Of a stretch of 42,114 bases of DNA, positions 1 to 10,142 are shown one piece after another (positions within the stretch are counted from its first letter, which is position 1; each line of letters begins with the position of its first letter). Position numbers and translations under genes: made by a program. The DNA is from Priapulus caudatus (taxonomy: Eukaryota > Priapulida > Priapulimorpha > Priapulimorphida > Priapulidae): positions 64,121-106,234 of the forward strand of contig NW_014578586.1 of NCBI RefSeq assembly GCF_000485595.1, read 5' to 3'. The notes under the pieces were generated by a model, which saw nothing but the letters and a program-made list of their open reading frames with translations, was not told the DNA's origin and did not search any database.

Positions 1-229
1 GGTTACGGAAAATTTATGGCCTAAAAAAAGTGTCGCGGCGGTCGCCGCGGCTGCCGCGGCAGTTCCGACGCCCTTGCCCTAGATCCACTCCGCACACACC
101 ATTAGACGGAAAGTATAAGCGAATGGAGTGAAAGCATTTATTACCGCGCGTACCTACATCCTGCGCAGGCGGTGGGCGTTACGTAGTGTCGTCGTGCCCG
201 GGAGAAGATTCAGCTCCTCCCCTGCTCCG

Positions 230-465
230 CGTACCTTTACCCCTCCCCCGTGTCCTCTCCCATCACCAGTGTCCCTCTCCCCCTATCCCGCGCCCCTCCC
301 CCTATCTCGCGTCCTTCTTTCCCTCCCTACCTCCCTCACCCCTCCCCCGTGTCCCTCCCCTCCTCCTCCTTACACCTTTTTTACCTCCTTACCTGCCCCC
401 CCTCCCTTCCTCACCCTCTCCTCCCTCACCCCTCCCCCGTCTCCACCCACGCGTCAGCCCCTCAC
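230..465. repeat. C/T-rich low-complexity tract
   Basis: A polypyrimidine tract built of degenerate CCCTCCCC and CTCCTC units lies directly downstream (minus strand) of the SLC6 TM7 exon donor, so it is intronic. It creates long proline/serine open frames on plus that are spurious. Confidence 0.85.
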
Positions 466-590
466 CTTGTGCGATGACGTGCTCGACGGGTTTGTCGAGT
501 TCGTGAGCGAGGAAGCCGATGACGGAGAAGATGACGAATCCAGCGAAGATGCTGGTCAACACGTTGCTGAGCGACACGATGAGAGCATCC
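466..590 (-). CDS. SLC6 neurotransmitter transporter, internal exon (TM7 region)
   Basis: This exon encodes 41 full codons beginning [17 protein letters not shown] and ending [20 protein letters not shown] is a hallmark of TM7 in the SLC6 family of Na+/Cl--coupled neurotransmitter transporters of the plasma membrane. It is bounded by an acceptor (tctttcag before 590 on minus) and a donor (gtgagg after 466), both in frame. Its first base completes the Lys codon left open by the exon at 1400-1503, giving NNCYKDAL, as the family requires. The next residues expected (G.GLAF) would be further left, outside the window. The exact substrate (GABA, glycine, betaine or other) cannot be told. Family assignment is secure; gene identity is not. 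Confidence 0.92.
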
Positions 591-1399
591 CTGAAAGACA
601 CCAGCAATTAATGAATGCGAGAGGGAGAGAGGGAGGGAGGGGAGGGAGGGAGAGGAAGAGAAGGAGAGAGAGAGAGAGGGAATGAGCGAGAGAGTGAGAG
701 GGAGAAAGAGAGAAAAAGACGAGGAAATTCAATGGAAAATTTTGTCTAAAAATGTACAAACGACATTTAGAAAAGTAGCTGAATAGAGACGATGACAAAT
801 GTCACGTAATGTGCGACAGAAGGACAAGATGTCATCCAAGTCTTACAAAAATGTCATCATCATGAATCATGAATGTCGCCCCTGAGACATTCTACGCTGA
901 TAACACCTAAGATGAGAAGCAGGAAGAGGGGCCATCGTCGTATCCAACCAAATAATTACATTCGAACAATAATGACGTCGGTTACACCCATAGAAATACA
1001 AACGCGTAGCCAGGGGGGTCCTGGGGGCCCTAGGACCCCCCCCCAATCAAAATCAAAATCATAAAAAAACATTTTTTTCTCTATTTTCTTTTTCTCTTAA
1101 AAGGTGTATAGTATAGAAGAAATAGTATTGTCAACAAAACAGCGTCTAAATTGATTTTAAAGCACTATTTTTACATTTAACTAAAAAAAAAAAATTTCAG
1201 ACCACCAGACCTTGTTACTCGCTCGAGGACCCCCCCAATCCAAATTCCTGGCTACGCCCTTGTAGAAATATATATATAGACACTATAGTACTAGTCTAAC
1301 TAGTATATTATTTCTATGGGTAGAGCCATTGAAATATATACAGACACTAGTACTAGTCTAGTATTATTTCTACGGTTACACGATATGGGTTACACCTAC
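591..1399. other. SLC6 intron between the TM6 and TM7 exons
   Basis: The intron joins the two in-frame minus-strand exons. It contains a GA-rich tract (about 615-720), a hAT-like MITE (999-1262), and short AT-rich sequence in which a segment like tagaaatatatat.gacactag recurs near 1263 and 1330. No coding signal was seen. Confidence 0.8.
999..1262. mobile_element. hAT-like MITE with 8-bp target duplication
   Basis: A 264-bp non-autonomous element. Its left end reads CAAACGCGTAGCCAGG and its right end, reversed, reads CAAGGGCGTAGCCAGG, matching at 14 of 16 positions. It is flanked by an exact 8-bp direct repeat, TAGAAATA, at 991-998 and 1263-1270. An 8-bp duplication is typical of hAT transposons. 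The interior has runs of G and C just inside each end, is A/T-rich in the middle, and has no open frame, so movement would need a transposase from elsewhere. It sits in an SLC6 intron. Confidence 0.85.
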
Positions 1400-1503
1400 T
1401 TGTAACAGTTGTTGTGAAACTTGTTGTAGCTTGCCAGAGTTATAAGGCCTCCCCAGGCGGGACTCAGGGCGAAGAATATCTGTACAGCCGCATCTCCCCA
1501 CAC
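1400..1503 (-). CDS. SLC6 neurotransmitter transporter, internal exon (TM6 region)
   Basis: The exon gives 34 codons plus two bases: it begins [11 protein letters not shown], continues [16 protein letters not shown] and ends HNNCY. The AAVQIFF and [11 protein letters not shown] motifs are typical of SLC6 TM6 and the following loop; the unwound part of TM6 lines the substrate and Na+ sites in this fold. Acceptor is tgccttcag before 1503 and donor is gtaggt after 1400 (minus). Joining to 466-590 keeps the reading frame, so the intron is 809 bp. The exon encoding TM1-TM5 should lie to the right, but that space is taken by C-terminal exons at 2006-2969 (see findings). Confidence 0.92.
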
Positions 1504-2005
1504 CTGAAGGCAAACGTAGACGTACCTGTGTATCTACTCACCTGTATCTGTTACCTGGCTACAATGAAGAGCCTCGCAACACACAGACGAACACGTTCAC
1601 CACACACGCACACGCGCACGCACGCACGCACTGTGGTGGGGGTCAAGCTGATATATATATATATAATGTACTCCACGTAGTCTGCAGATCACTTCCACAT
1701 TTTGGAAGACAGAGGGCAAATGTTTAGTAGGTGAGTGGGTGGTGGGGTCGAACTTATATATATGCGTGTGTGCATGTGTGTGTGTGCGTGTGCGTGTGCG
1801 TGCGCGTGCGCGTGCGTGTGTGTGTGCGTATGCGTGTGCGTCTGCATGTGCGTGTGCGTGTGTGTGTGTAATCCACGTAGTCTGCAGATCACTTCCACAT
1901 TTTCTCTCAGACTATGACATAACCATATCCATAATCTATACGTATATTTATCGGGTGTCCGTGCGTTTCTCTCTCACAGGTGTGCATCGACTGCCTGCGA
2001 CCTAC
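1504..2005. repeat. Microsatellites with a 32-bp direct repeat
   Basis: This 500-bp stretch separates the TM6 exon from the TM12 exon. It holds CA/CG (about 1603-1634), TA (1651-1664) and GT/GC (about 1764-1870) runs. An exact 32-bp direct repeat beginning TCCACGTAGTCTGCAG occurs at 1672-1703 and 1872-1903, exactly 200 bp apart, marking a local duplication of repeat plus flank. No N-terminal SLC6 exon fits here. Confidence 0.8.
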
Positions 2006-2182
2006 CTGAAATATCGGCTGGCTCGAATGTCGAATCTTGTAGAGCTTGTAGATGGCTAGTATCGGCGTCGCCGAGATCGGGACGAAGGCGATAATCCAGC
2101 CGAGGGCGTTGGCCCAGTCCGGGTAGACGTAGTCGCCATACGAGGCCGGCTTATACTGAAGCCAGTTGAACACCAGGATGAA
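2006..2182 (-). CDS. SLC6 neurotransmitter transporter, C-terminal exon (TM11-TM12)
   Basis: This exon is 177 nt, 59 codons in phase 0. It begins FILVFNWLQYKP, includes ASYGDYVYPDWANALGW and ends KIRHSSQPIFQ. The Y.YP.WA..LGW motif is the family signature before TM12, and the basic stretch after it is the start of the cytosolic tail. Acceptor tttttccag and donor gtaggt are clear. It joins in frame to 2860-2969 (PLTIG then FILVF). The tail exon that should follow PIFQ was not found between 2005 and 1504. By protein order it should follow the TM7 exon, yet here it lies upstream of it. Confidence 0.92.
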
Positions 2183-2859
2183 CTGGAAAAAGAGATGAGA
2201 TTGTCGTCGAGTACATGCAGGCATCACTCAGTACCGACGCATCTGCGGATAGGATGTAGTTCTGCATTCGCGAACGCTCTTGCGTTATATCAGGAGTAAA
2301 TAATCACAAATCAAACCAAATTGTGATTATTTACTCCCGATTATGTGTTCAGTCAAAGTTTAGAATTAGCGACCGTGGCCAATAGATGGCGCCATCTACA
2401 TCATACATGCATATCTTTTGTAAGGTAATTACCCAACAGAGGTTAACAGTTTTACAGCTATTTACGTACTATTATATATACTTATATACATTATTATATA
2501 TTATATATATATCTCGTTTAAAAAAGTGTCTGCTGAACGCCATGCTAACGTGGACAAATTAGCTATAGGAATATAGTAATTAAGCCATCTGAGATTCTAA
2601 TACGAAAGATATCAAAATATCAAGAACTAATAATATTAATAATACTAGTTTAATACATGTATGTAGGACTATTACTATTATTAGGCCTAGCTCTTGATGA
2701 TATCAGGAGTGAATAATAATAGATTGATCTATTATTTAGATTAATATAGATTGATATCGATTATATAGAATTGAAATTAAATTGAATATTGATAGATATT
2801 GAATATAGATTGATCTGTCATTATTAGCTATTGATGATATGTTATAAGCGCTGTCTTAC
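2183..2859. other. SLC6 intron between the TM11 and TM12 exons
   Basis: The intron is 677 bp and AT-rich, with many short TA runs. It contains a perfect hairpin at 2293-2337. A sequence like the hairpin's left arm (tatcaggagt.aataat) recurs at about 2700. Nothing coding was seen. Confidence 0.8.
2293..2337. repeat. Perfect 17-bp hairpin
   Basis: GGAGTAAATAATCACAA at 2293-2309 is the exact reverse complement of 2321-2337, with an 11-nt loop. It lies inside an SLC6 intron. It may be the core of a small fold-back or MITE remnant; no function is claimed. Confidence 0.9.
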
Positions 2860-2969
2860 CCCTATCGTCAGCGGACATGCAAACTTCCACACGAATATCC
2901 ACGTGTAGTGCCACAGTTTACTCTGAACGCCTATCATCCGCTCTATATCCTTCAGGAATTTCTCTGCCC
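2860..2969 (-). CDS. SLC6 neurotransmitter transporter, exon for TM10 loop and TM11
   Basis: The exon is 110 nt: two bases finishing a codon, then AEKFLKDIERMIG, QSKLWHYTWIFVWKF and CPLTIG. F..DIERMIG followed by W...W.F..P is the conserved SLC6 segment between TM10 and TM11. Acceptor ttccccag and donor gtaag are present, with a phase-0 junction to 2006-2182. No upstream exon for TM8-TM9 is recognisable to the right within the window, so this piece has lost contact with the rest of its gene. It is too short to appear as an open frame starting with ATG. Confidence 0.9.
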
Positions 2970-3056
2970 CTGGGGAAAAAAAGATCAACGGATATTGCAA
3001 AGCAGTGTCACACGCACAATTGCTTAAACATGAAACACATTATAATAATGAACATA

Positions 3057-3239
3057 CAGTACGTGGAACCTCGATTTTACGCGCTCCGATTTTACGCGAA
3101 TTCGGATATAATGCGATGAGTCGTTGGACCTCTTTTATAGCCATTTTTTTGCTCTTATATAGCCACGTATATATATAACCCCGATTTAGCGATGACATTT
3201 TATGGACCCCAACCATCGCGTTATAACGGGGCTACACTG
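3057..3239. mobile_element. Pogo/Tc1-like MITE
   Basis: A 183-bp element begins CAGT and ends ACTG and is flanked by TA on both sides (3055-3056 and 3240-3241), as in Tc1/mariner/pogo elements. Its inner ends are related (GGAACCTCGATTTTACG on the left; GTAGCCCCGTTAT reversed on the right), and the CAGT..GGAACCTCG style of end is familiar from pogo-like MITEs. It has no coding capacity. Confidence 0.7.
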
Positions 3240-3834
3240 TATATATGTATGTATATACATATATATGAATATATGAATATGGAAATATATATATATATTC
3301 ATGCCGTAACATGACAGTTACATTAGCCACTAAACCTAATGCTACGACGGAATAACACTGGATACGCCACAACGCTCATACGATAACAAAAGTCAGTAGA
3401 AATGCAAAATAGAACTCGTCCATTTAAACCATTTAAAAGAAGAGCAGCTAGACGACTCATTGAAGTGAATAAATTAAATCTGGATGCATGGCAGCAACGT
3501 ATTAATAAAAAAAACCCTGTGCAAGAACGCTCGCACTGTTGAATTAATCACGTTACACGCTTTCAAAATACGGCGACAATTAAAACCTTGACTCGTTCGG
3601 TGATTAACCCGCTAACGAGACATTTCCTTGAGGCTAAAAGACGATTACAAATTAATTACGATCAATCGGCGATGACTTTTGAAACTGGATGTAGATTTTA
3701 ATCAAAGCACGGGGCAGTGAAAAGCCTCGAGTCCGTAACGAGAGAGGCGGGGGAGAGTCGGCAGGGTAGCGAGGGGAATGGTGTGCGCGTGAGTAGGAGG
3801 GGGAGGAGGTGTGCGCGTGAGTGGGAGGGGGACN

Positions 3835-4640
3835 GATGGCGTGATGATGGATGGATTGATGGATGGATGGATATGAGAGATGGATGGATGGGATGGATGG
3901 ATGGATGGAGATGGATGGATGGATGGATGGATGGATGATGATGGATGGATGATTGGCATGGATGGATGGATATGGATGGAGGATGATGGATTGGATGGAT
4001 GGATGGATGGATGGTGGATGCATGGATGGATGGATGATGATGGTATTGGATGCAGATGGATGGCATGGCTCAGGCATGGATGGATGGATGGATGGATGGA
4101 TGGATGGAATGGATTGGATGGATGGATGATGATATGGAATGGATGTGGATGGATGGATGGATGGATGGATGATGGATGGATGGAGGATGGATGGGGATGA
4201 TGGATGGTGTGGATGGGATGGATGGATGGATGGATGGATGGATGGATGGATGGATGGATGGATGGATGAATGGATGGAAGAATGGCATGGATGATGGGAT
4301 GATGAGATGGATGATGGATGGATGGATGGGATGGATGGATGGATGGACTGATGGATGGATGGATGGCATGGACGGATGGATGGCATGGAATGGATGGATG
4401 GATATGATGGATGAGATGGAATGGATTGGATGGATGATGCATGGAGTGGATGGATGGTATGGCAGCATGGCATGGATGGATGGATGAATAGATGTATGGA
4501 TGGATGTATGGATGGATGTATGGATGGATGGATGGATTGATTAATTAATTGATGGATGGGTGGATGGGTGGGTGGGAGGTAAGATGGATGGATAGATGGG
4601 TGGATGGATGGATGGATAGATATGTGCCTGATTGCATTAT
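3835..4640. repeat. Interrupted (ATGG)n tetranucleotide satellite
   Basis: About 0.8 kb of GATG/GGAT tetranucleotides is broken by ATGATG and GGGATGG variants. All six frames remain open for long distances because a 4-bp unit read in triplets gives a 12-bp cycle without stops (His-Pro-Ser-Ile on minus, Met-Asp-Gly-Trp on plus). These frames are not genes. A single N lies just before it at 3834. Confidence 0.95.
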
Positions 4641-4824
4641 TAAATAGTTAGATGGATGGAAAGATGCATAGATGAATGACCGCGGATAAGAGATATATAT
4701 CTAATACTATAGATGTAGGTGCAAATATTTTATGTAATTAGACAGTTGGTGGATATACAGATTACCTAAGCTTAGAATGTTTTAATCGTTTTGGTTTCTT
4801 ATATTTGTTACCAGCAAGGAAACG

Positions 4825-5970
4825 ATGGCTGCCGTAATTATCGGACGTCTATTGATAACAACGCTAGTCTTCGCTGCCGCCATATTGGACCGAGGTAGCT
4901 GCGAGGTAGACGAGGATGTCATCGACCTAACGCACACATATTTAAACGACGACATGCTAGCATGGCCGACGGATCTAGCGTTTAACATCAGCGTCGGCTT
5001 CAAGGGTAAGACGCCAGGTGGCATATATTACGCGGAGAATCGGTTCTGTACGAGCGAACACGCCGGAACGCACATGGACGCGCCGACGCATTTTTTCGAG
5101 GATGGTAAGCCCGTCCATCAGATATCGCTGAAGACCATGATCGGTCCCGGAGCCGTCATCGACGTGTCTAGCAAGACCAAAGATAACCCAGACTACGAGG
5201 TCACCGTGGAGGACATCTTGGTGAGAGGATATATGGCGTTTTGTATATCGTTCCGCGTCACCTCATCGTCATTCCATTCTGTGTCAAAAAAACACTGTAT
5301 ATTCTTTACACAATTCTCGTCGTTAACGGCACATTATAGACAGAGCCAACCGCTCGCTTTCCGTTTGCGTTTAACTGCACATTATTTTTTGCATCGCTAT
5401 GTTTCTCCACAGCCGAGCGTATACAGTACAAAATTCACCGTCTATAAATACTTTAGATATATGATCATGCATGTCTGTGTTTAATAGGACTGGGAAGCTG
5501 ACTATGGCCGCATCCCAGATGGAGCCGTGCTTTTGCTGAACACGGGCTGGCACCGACGCTGGCCAAGTGAGGTAGATTACCTTGGTATGGTAGACAGTAA
5601 CGACCCCTTTAAGTCAAAGTTTCGCTGGCCGGGGCTGTCTGGGGATGCGGCTCAGTGGTTAGTCGACAACAGAAGTATTAGCGTCTACGGTGTCGACTGC
5701 GTATCTATTGACTACGGTGCTTCGTCGACGTTTCCCGTGCACAAGATTTTTTTGGGCCCTGAAAACGAGATCCCGTCACTCGAGAACGTCGCAAACCTGG
5801 ATGCTATGCCCCCGACGGGCACGAGAATCTACGCTATCCCGATGAAGATCCGTGATGGCACTGGCGCCCCCACGCGGCTGTTCGCTGTAGTAAACGGCGC
5901 GCAGCGCCACTTGCATGTGTTTGGGTTGATGGCCGCTGTTGTGCTTATCGCCACACACTGTCTGTTCTAG
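4825..5970 (+). CDS. Secreted cyclase-family metallohydrolase (kynurenine-formamidase-like), two exons
   Basis: The coding sequence is exon 1 at 4825-5220 (132 codons) joined to exon 2 at 5488-5970 (160 codons plus stop), a phase-0 intron with gtgaga and ttaatag borders; the protein is 292 residues. Residues 1-26 form a signal peptide (hydrophobic ITTLVFAAAIL, then GSC). HAGTHMDAPTH at 79-89 is the metal-binding HxGTHxDxPxH signature of the cyclase/kynurenine formamidase superfamily; VHKIFL (His217) and SLENVANL (Glu231) fit the other active-site His and Glu. Members hydrolyse amides such as N-formylkynurenine or isatin, so a secreted hydrolase is likely; the substrate is unknown. The last 19 residues are hydrophobic (VFGLMAAVVLIATHCLF) behind a small-residue site, as in GPI-anchored proteins. 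The ATG begins the signal peptide, which supports the start. Confidence 0.88.
5221..5487 (+). other. Intron of the cyclase gene
   Basis: The intron is 267 bp with gtgaga donor and ttaatag acceptor. It includes a loosely repeated segment (cgttaacggcacattatagacagagccaaccgctcgctttc, then a variant tttaactgcacattat) about 60 bp apart. Reading through it hits a stop, which explains why the two exons lie in separate open frames. Confidence 0.85.
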
Positions 5971-6093
5971 TTAATTATAAGCCATCGCGGTGGCCGCAAC
6001 CCTATATAGTTGCTGTTTGCGTTATGGATTGTAGTAATACAACGATCATTGTACGAATATAATCGGTAGTTTTCTTCAAAAGAGAAGGGTATG

Positions 6094-6148
<55 letters not shown>

Positions 6149-6375
6149 CCATGCAGAGTTCTAGATATGTTAATTTGGTATGTTTTATCACTGTTATTAT
6201 CTACTAATTCAAAAAGAGTTAGCTGCGATCTGATAGTTCTGTAGACTTAGATTAGTAATGTATTCATAAATAGCACATTCATCGCTAAGCACAAAAACAA
6301 TAACGCGAGGTTGTATGAAATTTTACTGTGCTGTAGCTGGTGTTGGGTTTATTTTATCAAACATTATGTGCAAAT

Positions 6376-6381
6376 AATAAA
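6376..6381 (+). promoter_or_regulatory. Candidate polyadenylation signal of the cyclase gene
   Basis: AATAAA lies about 405 bp after the cyclase stop codon on the same strand, following a (TA)n microsatellite at about 6094-6146. It is the first canonical signal downstream, so it is a reasonable candidate, though the hexamer is common in AT-rich DNA. Confidence 0.45.
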
Positions 6382-9300
6382 CGTAAAAGTATCATTACGC
6401 TGCTAGTTGTAATGGAAAGAACCCGTTCATTTGAAAAAAAGATTTGTTGTGATCAAATATCTAAGCTCCTAATACACTGACATGTGTTTCAAATGCCATT
6501 CCCTGCACTCTATACATTCTAACAATGCCCTCTCTTCTCCTGCTCGTTTGCGCTTCGCTTCATATGCGCTCTCGTTTGCCACCCTCCCCCAAATCTCTGG
6601 CACTACCACTGATGTGACGTTCGTCACGTGACTATACGCATTGATATGTCGTAGCCCGTTATCCCGACTACGGGTTCTTTGGTCAAACAAGTATTTACAC
6701 TCTTGAGTCTCCACGTATGTCCACTGTAGGCTGCTAGCAACCAACCCAAATCATTGCACGGCAAACGACATAGGAATTTATTGAACAAAGGCCTCAGCCT
6801 TATTACTTTCCGCTGCATCGACATATATACTGTTTCAACATTTACTCTTCTATCTTGAGTTTACTGTCTTATTGATGCCCGATAAGCGGTGTTTATTGCT
6901 GCTACTGCCTTTACCATTTAAATACAAATAATTTCCGCTCAATACATCTCTGGGTAAATAACCGGTAGTTGTCACTCCACGCAATAAAATCTTATCGCCT
7001 AATAATACACTGTTTGTGGTCGTTCGGCGAAACCTAGTTGCAATTACATGCAAGACGACACTGTGCTTTGGCTCCGCAGAAAATTCTCTTGTGACTTGCT
7101 TAGCGGTTTGCATTCTCTCCGTCTGTAGATAATCGGAGTAAGTATCTATGTGTAAGTTTGAATCTCTGTCATTAGTAATACCTCCGCTGCGTGAACTCTT
7201 TCTAACTTGATGCGGTCTCTAGCAATTCATTACATCTAGTAACACTCAGTTATACAGTGCGTGAGTCGATTTATTCATAAATAGCAGATAAATTGTTTAC
7301 GTCGAAGCTTGGTTATATTCGTCTATGGCGGATGAAATATTTACCTTAAAGTTAATATTAAATTTTATTCGTTCATACTCAAGCAATGTTCATTGGTGAG
7401 ATAAATCTTGATTTTAACATACATAAGGTGTATTCGGATAAAGAGGGGGTGCGTCCACATATTATTCTCGGTATTATCACCATTACAGTGGAGACACAAT
7501 TAAATACGTGTATGTATTTCCTTAATGGGTTTTGTTAGATCAATGTTTCTCTGATTAGGAATTACGAGAATTGCGCTGAAACAAGATTTCAGAGATTGGT
7601 AATTTTACTAGCTGTGCACAGCAGCTCAAATTTGCAAGCAAATATTGTACAGACGTTCAGTATCCTCGAATCTGAATTGTGCGGTTTGGGGTTATTGACT
7701 ATCGGTAACGTATAAATTTAATTAAAAATCGCACATATATAAAATACAAAATTTCGCATGGGAGTTCTCTTCCGCAAGTTAACAACTTAGTACCGTCTGC
7801 ATGCACAGAACAAGAGAGTTGCTTCTGTTTTGAAATTCCTGGTTTTTGTTATGTTTGATTTAAGTTTAAGTGAGCCAATCGATGGTGTGTCCAACGTGAA
7901 ATATAGAGCTATTATGTTCGCCTCCTTTGTTAAATAATTATACGTTGAATATAAAGAGCGCATATCCGACAGTCATTTAATATGATAGATCTATATGCGA
8001 TTCTATTACTAGCCGCATCGAAGTTCTCTGTAATCTAGCGAGTATGCGGGGTACCCAGTATCTTCCGAATAAAAAATATTTTGCTGAAACTATGCTTTTA
8101 AAATGTATATACAGCAAACTTCCGTCGCAGTAACTTGACATGGGGAATAACTTCTGATTGCTCCCTTTGATAATCATAGAGTTCCCTGGTTGACACAATA
8201 CTAATGAAATTTAAATTAGCCAATAGATTGCAATGCGTACTACATGGCATACATAACTGTACATTTAGCTTATACGAAATGAATGAAATTGCATTTTGTC
8301 GAAATTATAACGTATAGAGATTACGTTCCTACTAATAATTTGACGATACGATCTCGATGTTCCTGACATGTTCGATAAATGACATAGACACCAACCAGAT
8401 TGACAACCAGACGTGATAATTGTAAACAGGTAGGTAAATTAGAGAATAATGCATATTTAGAAATTAGATTTGAGTCGCGGGCTTTTAACTGCGCATGCTC
8501 GTGGACGGCCAAATCTTGCAAAGGGGGACAATTTCCTGTTATACGATCATAATCGAAAAGCACAGGCAGTGATCACAATCTCAAGCGAGAGATTAAAACA
8601 ATGTTTATGCCGCGGACATACTTTGCGGAAACAAACACAAAACAAACTCCGACGCTGCATGATCTTCAACTGCAAACAGAGTGTTTACGATAAACATGGC
8701 GGCGGTACATGATTTGTAGGATAAACCGGGAACAGCGATAAACATGCGAGACTCGTGGTTTCCCCACTCTTTCAATTCATCTGGTAAGTAAAATATATTT
8801 GATTAGACACTGAGCGGTCATTTAGAGTTCACAGAGAGTTCGCGCGGATAACTCGAGTAAATTAATTATCCTTTACGTGATAAGAGAAATGTGTTAATTA
8901 AGCTTGTGCAGCAAATACAATCTTTGTAAAAAAGTCTGTATTAAATACAGTTTTAGCATATTTTTCTACATCTGCATGGGTGTCCGTGCCTTTTTACTTC
9001 TAATATATATATATATATATACATACTATTTGGAAGCTGTGTAGACTATTGTAGTAGTTAATTGGATATAAAGGAATTATACTTGAAAAGCGAATAGAGG
9101 CAGCTCGCAGTAAACTAATTAAATGGCGTACTGATGACGACTCGTATTCCTTTTTGATGCACGTGTTGAGAACGTGGGGGGCGAGTCGTATGTAGTCTAT
9201 CATTTACATCGCTTGTAACATGTGCCTATCAGTATCACGTGTGGACTCTCTGACTTTATAATGTGATCGTAATACTGGAACGGGGTCAATGAACGAACGC

Positions 9301-10050
9301 GGAGGAACAGAGTTGCGGGTCGCTGGAATGAGCTGTGTTTATTAGAATCAAGCAACAAGCGACAAAATGTGTACGTTTTGTTTGCGCACTGCAGGAAGAA
9401 TAGTTCGAGTGATCTGCACTAACCGATAGTGTTTGCATACAAACCTCTTTCTGTATATGTCCTATCCGTTTTGTTTTCCAATGGATGGCCTTTAATTCCT
9501 CGTGTTTCCTCGTCCAATATCTATGTCTACTATAGCAGTTTAATTGGTTGAATATGTCTTTTTCGCTCGGGATGTATCCTGACAATTAGTCCTGAAATCG
9601 CATTGTGCATATCTCCCGGGCATGCATCTATTCATTTTCGAACCCTATAATTCTGGACTGGGTGCTATATTCTTGATGCATCGTACGCACTGATATTCTG
9701 CCACGCACTAGCTGTTGAGTTGAGCTTCTCTATGAATTACTAACATTTTTATTTACGGTTCAACGATGTGGCAACGCGCACGGTAGACTTTTACGGTCGA
9801 GCGTTTACGGTCGACTGGCTATATCTACTAATATAATAATGGCATATTGGTTCCGAAGTGCAGTGGTATTAATTGCCATGGAAGTGTGACAATGATAATC
9901 ACATTGTTATTAAGTCATTTAGTGATATTATTTTTGTCAATTTTTTTATAAATGGTTTTAATTAACAAGTGTCACAGGGTTTTGTTACAAAGTTATCTTG
10001 CGTAACTTTTTTTTTTAAATTTTGCGTTAATTAAAGTTATTTTGCGTAGT
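6382..10050. other. Intergenic DNA without a recognised gene
   Basis: Nearly 3.7 kb of AT-rich, mostly unique sequence. Open frames are all under 105 codons, lack recognisable motifs, and show no splice-linked continuation. A short (TA)n run is at about 9001-9021. I see no RNA gene. Confidence 0.6.
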
Positions 10051-10142
10051 GCGTTGGCGTGGCGTTAAAGAGATAACTTTTAGCCAGCGAGGTTGCGGTT
10101 CCGGTTCCGGTGCTGGTTGCTTGGTCACTTCTAGGGGGGAGT

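Larger units (their letters stand above)
2970..4824. other. Intergenic region between SLC6 exons and the cyclase gene
   Basis: Apart from the pogo-like MITE and the ATGG satellite, this holds AT-rich unique sequence with a TA-rich patch near 3240-3300. Just before the cyclase start, ttgttaccag at about 4804-4813 resembles a splice acceptor, so a 5' untranslated exon further left is possible. No promoter motif stands out. Confidence 0.6.

Noticed and set aside
128-685. Plus-strand 185-codon open frame at the window start
   Set aside because: It runs through a C/T-rich tract and then antisense through an SLC6 exon; the minus strand is the coding one.
3652-4487. Long open frames rich in His-Pro-Ser-Ile or Met-Asp-Gly-Trp
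   Set aside because: They are by-products of the ATGG tetranucleotide satellite, open in all frames and with an N inside.
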